Shown here: positions 12,367 to 14,045 of the stretch, one piece after another
How positions within the stretch are numbered: the stretch's first letter is position 1
How the letters are laid out: every line of letters begins with the position of its first letter
NCBI GenBank assembly: GCA_964384485.1
Contig: CAYLLE010000101.1
Location: 1 to 14,045, forward strand
Reading direction: 5' to 3'
Length of the DNA stretch: 14,045 bases
Origin: CAYLLE01 sp964384485
GTDB lineage: Bacteria; Spirochaetota; Spirochaetia; CAYLLE01
Notes under the pieces: model-generated
Told to the model about the DNA's origin: nothing
Database searches by the model: none
The model's input: only the letters and a program-made list of their open reading frames with translations
Translations under genes and position numbers: made by a program

Positions 12367-14045
12367 ATGACAGGGATGTACGCGAGGCATATAGAGAGGA
12401 AAACCTGCTTGCTGGACGGGTTTTGGAGTTTCATTACCGATCCGGAAAATACCGGGGAAACTGAGAAGTGGTTTAGAACATTCCCCGCGGCCTGCAGGAG
12501 CCAAATTGTTCCCGGCTGCTGGAATACGTCCCTTGGCCTGTTTGATTATGAAGGAATAGCCTGGTATTCCCGAAAGCTGAAAACGGAAAAAGAAAACGTT
12601 AAGTTCCGGTTTCACGGTGTATCCGGTTATTGCAAAATCTTCCTGGATGGAAATCTTTTAGGCGACCATTACGGAGGATTTACCGGGTTCGATTTTACCG
12701 TAACCGAAATCGAGCCTGGGTGTCATACCCTGACGGTCATGACGGACAGTGCTCCTAACACAGCTGATACCATCCCTCTGGAGCGGGTGGATTGGAAGCA
12801 TTACGGCGGAATTATCCGGAGCGTAGAGGTAATGGAGCTTGATCCCATATGGATCGATGATTTTACTACTGATTACGAACTTTCCGGTACAGCTGCCGAT
12901 ATCAAATTCTCTCTATCCGTTTCCCATTCCGGAAACCGGAACAAAGAACTTCCCCTCAAAATTTCCGCTGATGATACTGTGATTCTGGATACAAAAATAA
13001 CCGTAGACCCCGGAGAAAATTACCTTGAATATCCGGTTACTATGGAAGATGTCCAGCTTTGGAGCCCGGAAAACCCCAGGCTTTATACCTTTAAAGTTGA
13101 ACTCGGCCGGGATGATATAATAGAAAGAACCGGTTTCAGGACCGTAGAGGTAAAGGATTCAAAACTGCTCGTGAACGGGGAACCGGTGGTGCTGAAAGGG
13201 GTAAACAGGCATGAGGAACATCCCGATTGGGGATTTTCTGTCCCTGCTGATTTGATAAAGCGGGACATGGACATCATCGAGCATTTGGGCTGTAATTCCG
13301 TGCGGGGATCGCATTATCCGAACTCCGAACTTTTCCTTGATCTGTGTGATGAGCGGGGGATCATGTTCTGGGAAGAGATACCCATGTGGGGTTTCCCGGA
13401 GGAAGCACTGGCCAACGAAACCGTTTTGAAGCGCGGATTGGCGATGCATGAAGAGATGGTCCTCCGGGACAGGCATCATCCTTCTATAATAATGTGGGGA
13501 ATGCATAATGAAGTCGATACCCGCACCCGGGCCGGCTTCGATCTCACAAAAAAATTCACCGAAAAAGTCCGGGACCTTGATTCTTCGCGCCCCCTAACCT
13601 TTGCCACGATGCATCCCCTGAGTGATATCTGTCTGTCCTTAGTTGATCTAGTGAGTGTGAACAGTTACCACGGGTGGTACCACAGCGGTCTGGACAGCTG
13701 GAGCGGGTTCCTCGAAGAATTCAAGCAGAAGCTTGCCTCGGATGGACTGGATAAAATGCCGATTATCATGTCCGAATTCGGAGCCGGAGCCGTTTACGGA
13801 ACCCGGTCTTTTGAAGCTCCCAGATGGACCGAGAATTATCAGGAGAAATATCTTGATCACACCTTGAATCTTTTTTTGGGTGATGACCGGATCGCCGGTG
13901 TCTATATCTGGCAGTACTGCGATATCCGGACTTCCCATGCCATGGAGCTTGCCCGGCCCCGTTCGTTTAACAACAAGGGAATAGTGAACGAGTACCGGCA
14001 GCCGAAACAGGCGTATTGGAAGGTGCGGGATATTTTCCGGAGGTA
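12367..14045 (+). CDS. uidA: Beta-glucuronidase-type glycoside hydrolase, family GH2 (3' end outside window)
   Basis: An open frame of 559 codons to the window edge; E. coli GUS is 603 residues, so only the last few tens are missing. It would release glucuronic acid from beta-glucuronides, and no signal peptide is seen, so it is cytoplasmic. Seen in order: the sugar-binding domain (about 1-165), the Ig-like domain, then the TIM barrel beginning near VVLKGVNRHEEHPDWGF. The acid/base is Glu382 in WGMHNEV and the nucleophile is Glu470 in IIMSEFGAGA. The Asn-x-Lys pair that recognises the glucuronate carboxylate is Asn535/Lys537 in FNNKG. These residues match E. coli E413, E504, N566 and K568 with a nearly constant offset. 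Several in-frame ATGs (12331, 12349, 12358, 12367, 12376) are possible; 12367 is preferred because AGGAGG lies nine bases upstream. Galacturonide activity is an alternative. Confidence 0.88.
   Translation, partial: MTGMYARHIERKTCLLDGFWSFITDPENTGETEKWFRTFPAACRSQIVPGCWNTSLGLFDYEGIAWYSRKLKTEKENVKFRFHGVSGYCKIFLDGNLLGDHYGGFTGFDFTVTEIEPGCHTLTVMTDSAPNTADTIPLERVDWKHYGGIIRSVEVMELDPIWIDDFTTDYELSGTAADIKFSLSVSHSGNRNKELPLKISADDTVILDTKITVDPGENYLEYPVTMEDVQLWSPENPRLYTFKVELGRDDIIERTGFRTVEVKDSKLLVNGEPVVLKGVNRHEEHPDWGFSVPADLIKRDMDIIEHLGCNSVRGSHYPNSELFLDLCDERGIMFWEEIPMWGFPEEALANETVLKRGLAMHEEMVLRDRHHPSIIMWGMHNEVDTRTRAGFDLTKKFTEKVRDLDSSRPLTFATMHPLSDICLSLVDLVSVNSYHGWYHSGLDSWSGFLEEFKQKLASDGLDKMPIIMSEFGAGAVYGTRSFEAPRWTENYQEKYLDHTLNLFLGDDRIAGVYIWQYCDIRTSHAMELARPRSFNNKGIVNEYRQPKQAYWKVRDIFRR

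Overview
The window looks like a chromosomal stretch of a Gram-negative, probably anaerobic bacterium of moderate GC. A lipoprotein signal with a loose lipobox, a homocysteine methyltransferase/MetF fusion gene and a beta-glucuronidase would suit a free-living spirochaete, but that is inference; no rRNA, tRNA or other taxonomic marker is present. No CRISPR array, phage gene or complete transposase was seen.

Layout. (1) 113-2824, minus: a full-length P2-type (Ca2+-pump-like) cation ATPase. (2) 2825-3117: a junction with a 36-bp duplicate of metF coding sequence at the ATPase start and copy 1 of a 202-bp palindromic element. (3) 3118-4492, minus: a decayed bifunctional homocysteine S-methyltransferase/methylenetetrahydrofolate reductase. 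(4) 4709-6566, minus: an operon of arsR, a thioredoxin-CcdA-like membrane thiol reductase and an internally deleted flavodoxin-family reductase. (5) 6680-9871, plus, divergent from arsR: a small CPKC thioredoxin, an ArsP/YraQ-type permease, copy 2 of the 202-bp element, a ferritin-like/VIT1 iron transporter and a YihX-like HAD phosphatase. (6) 9886-12067, minus: a terminator, the C-terminal tail of a surface-type protein, an alpha/beta hydrolase lipoprotein and a hybrid histidine kinase broken by an internal deletion. (7) 12092-12191: a 100-N assembly gap flanked by identical 55-bp sequences. (8) 12367 to the end, plus: a beta-glucuronidase-type GH2 enzyme that runs off the window.

How the parts fit. 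The arsR intergenic region carries two related TTTGGCAAAAT operators, one at each start, so the ArsR repressor probably controls both arms. The likely output is a thiophilic-metal or (organo)arsenical efflux permease supported by two thioredoxin-fold proteins and a CcdA-like electron conduit. The iron transporter may once have been co-transcribed with the permease, and the element now separates them.

The most notable structure is the pair of 202-bp elements, about 88% identical by eye. Each is built from two adjacent hairpins, and the four hairpin ends carry the same ~20-bp motif in alternating orientation. Copy 2 has a perfect 9-bp target-site duplication (GATGACATA), which identifies it as a mobile, non-autonomous element. 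Both copies present the same end to the start of a downstream gene. Three genes in the window (Hmt-MetF, flavodoxin, histidine kinase) have lost central segments but kept both termini, which suggests deletional decay or, less likely, assembly collapse.
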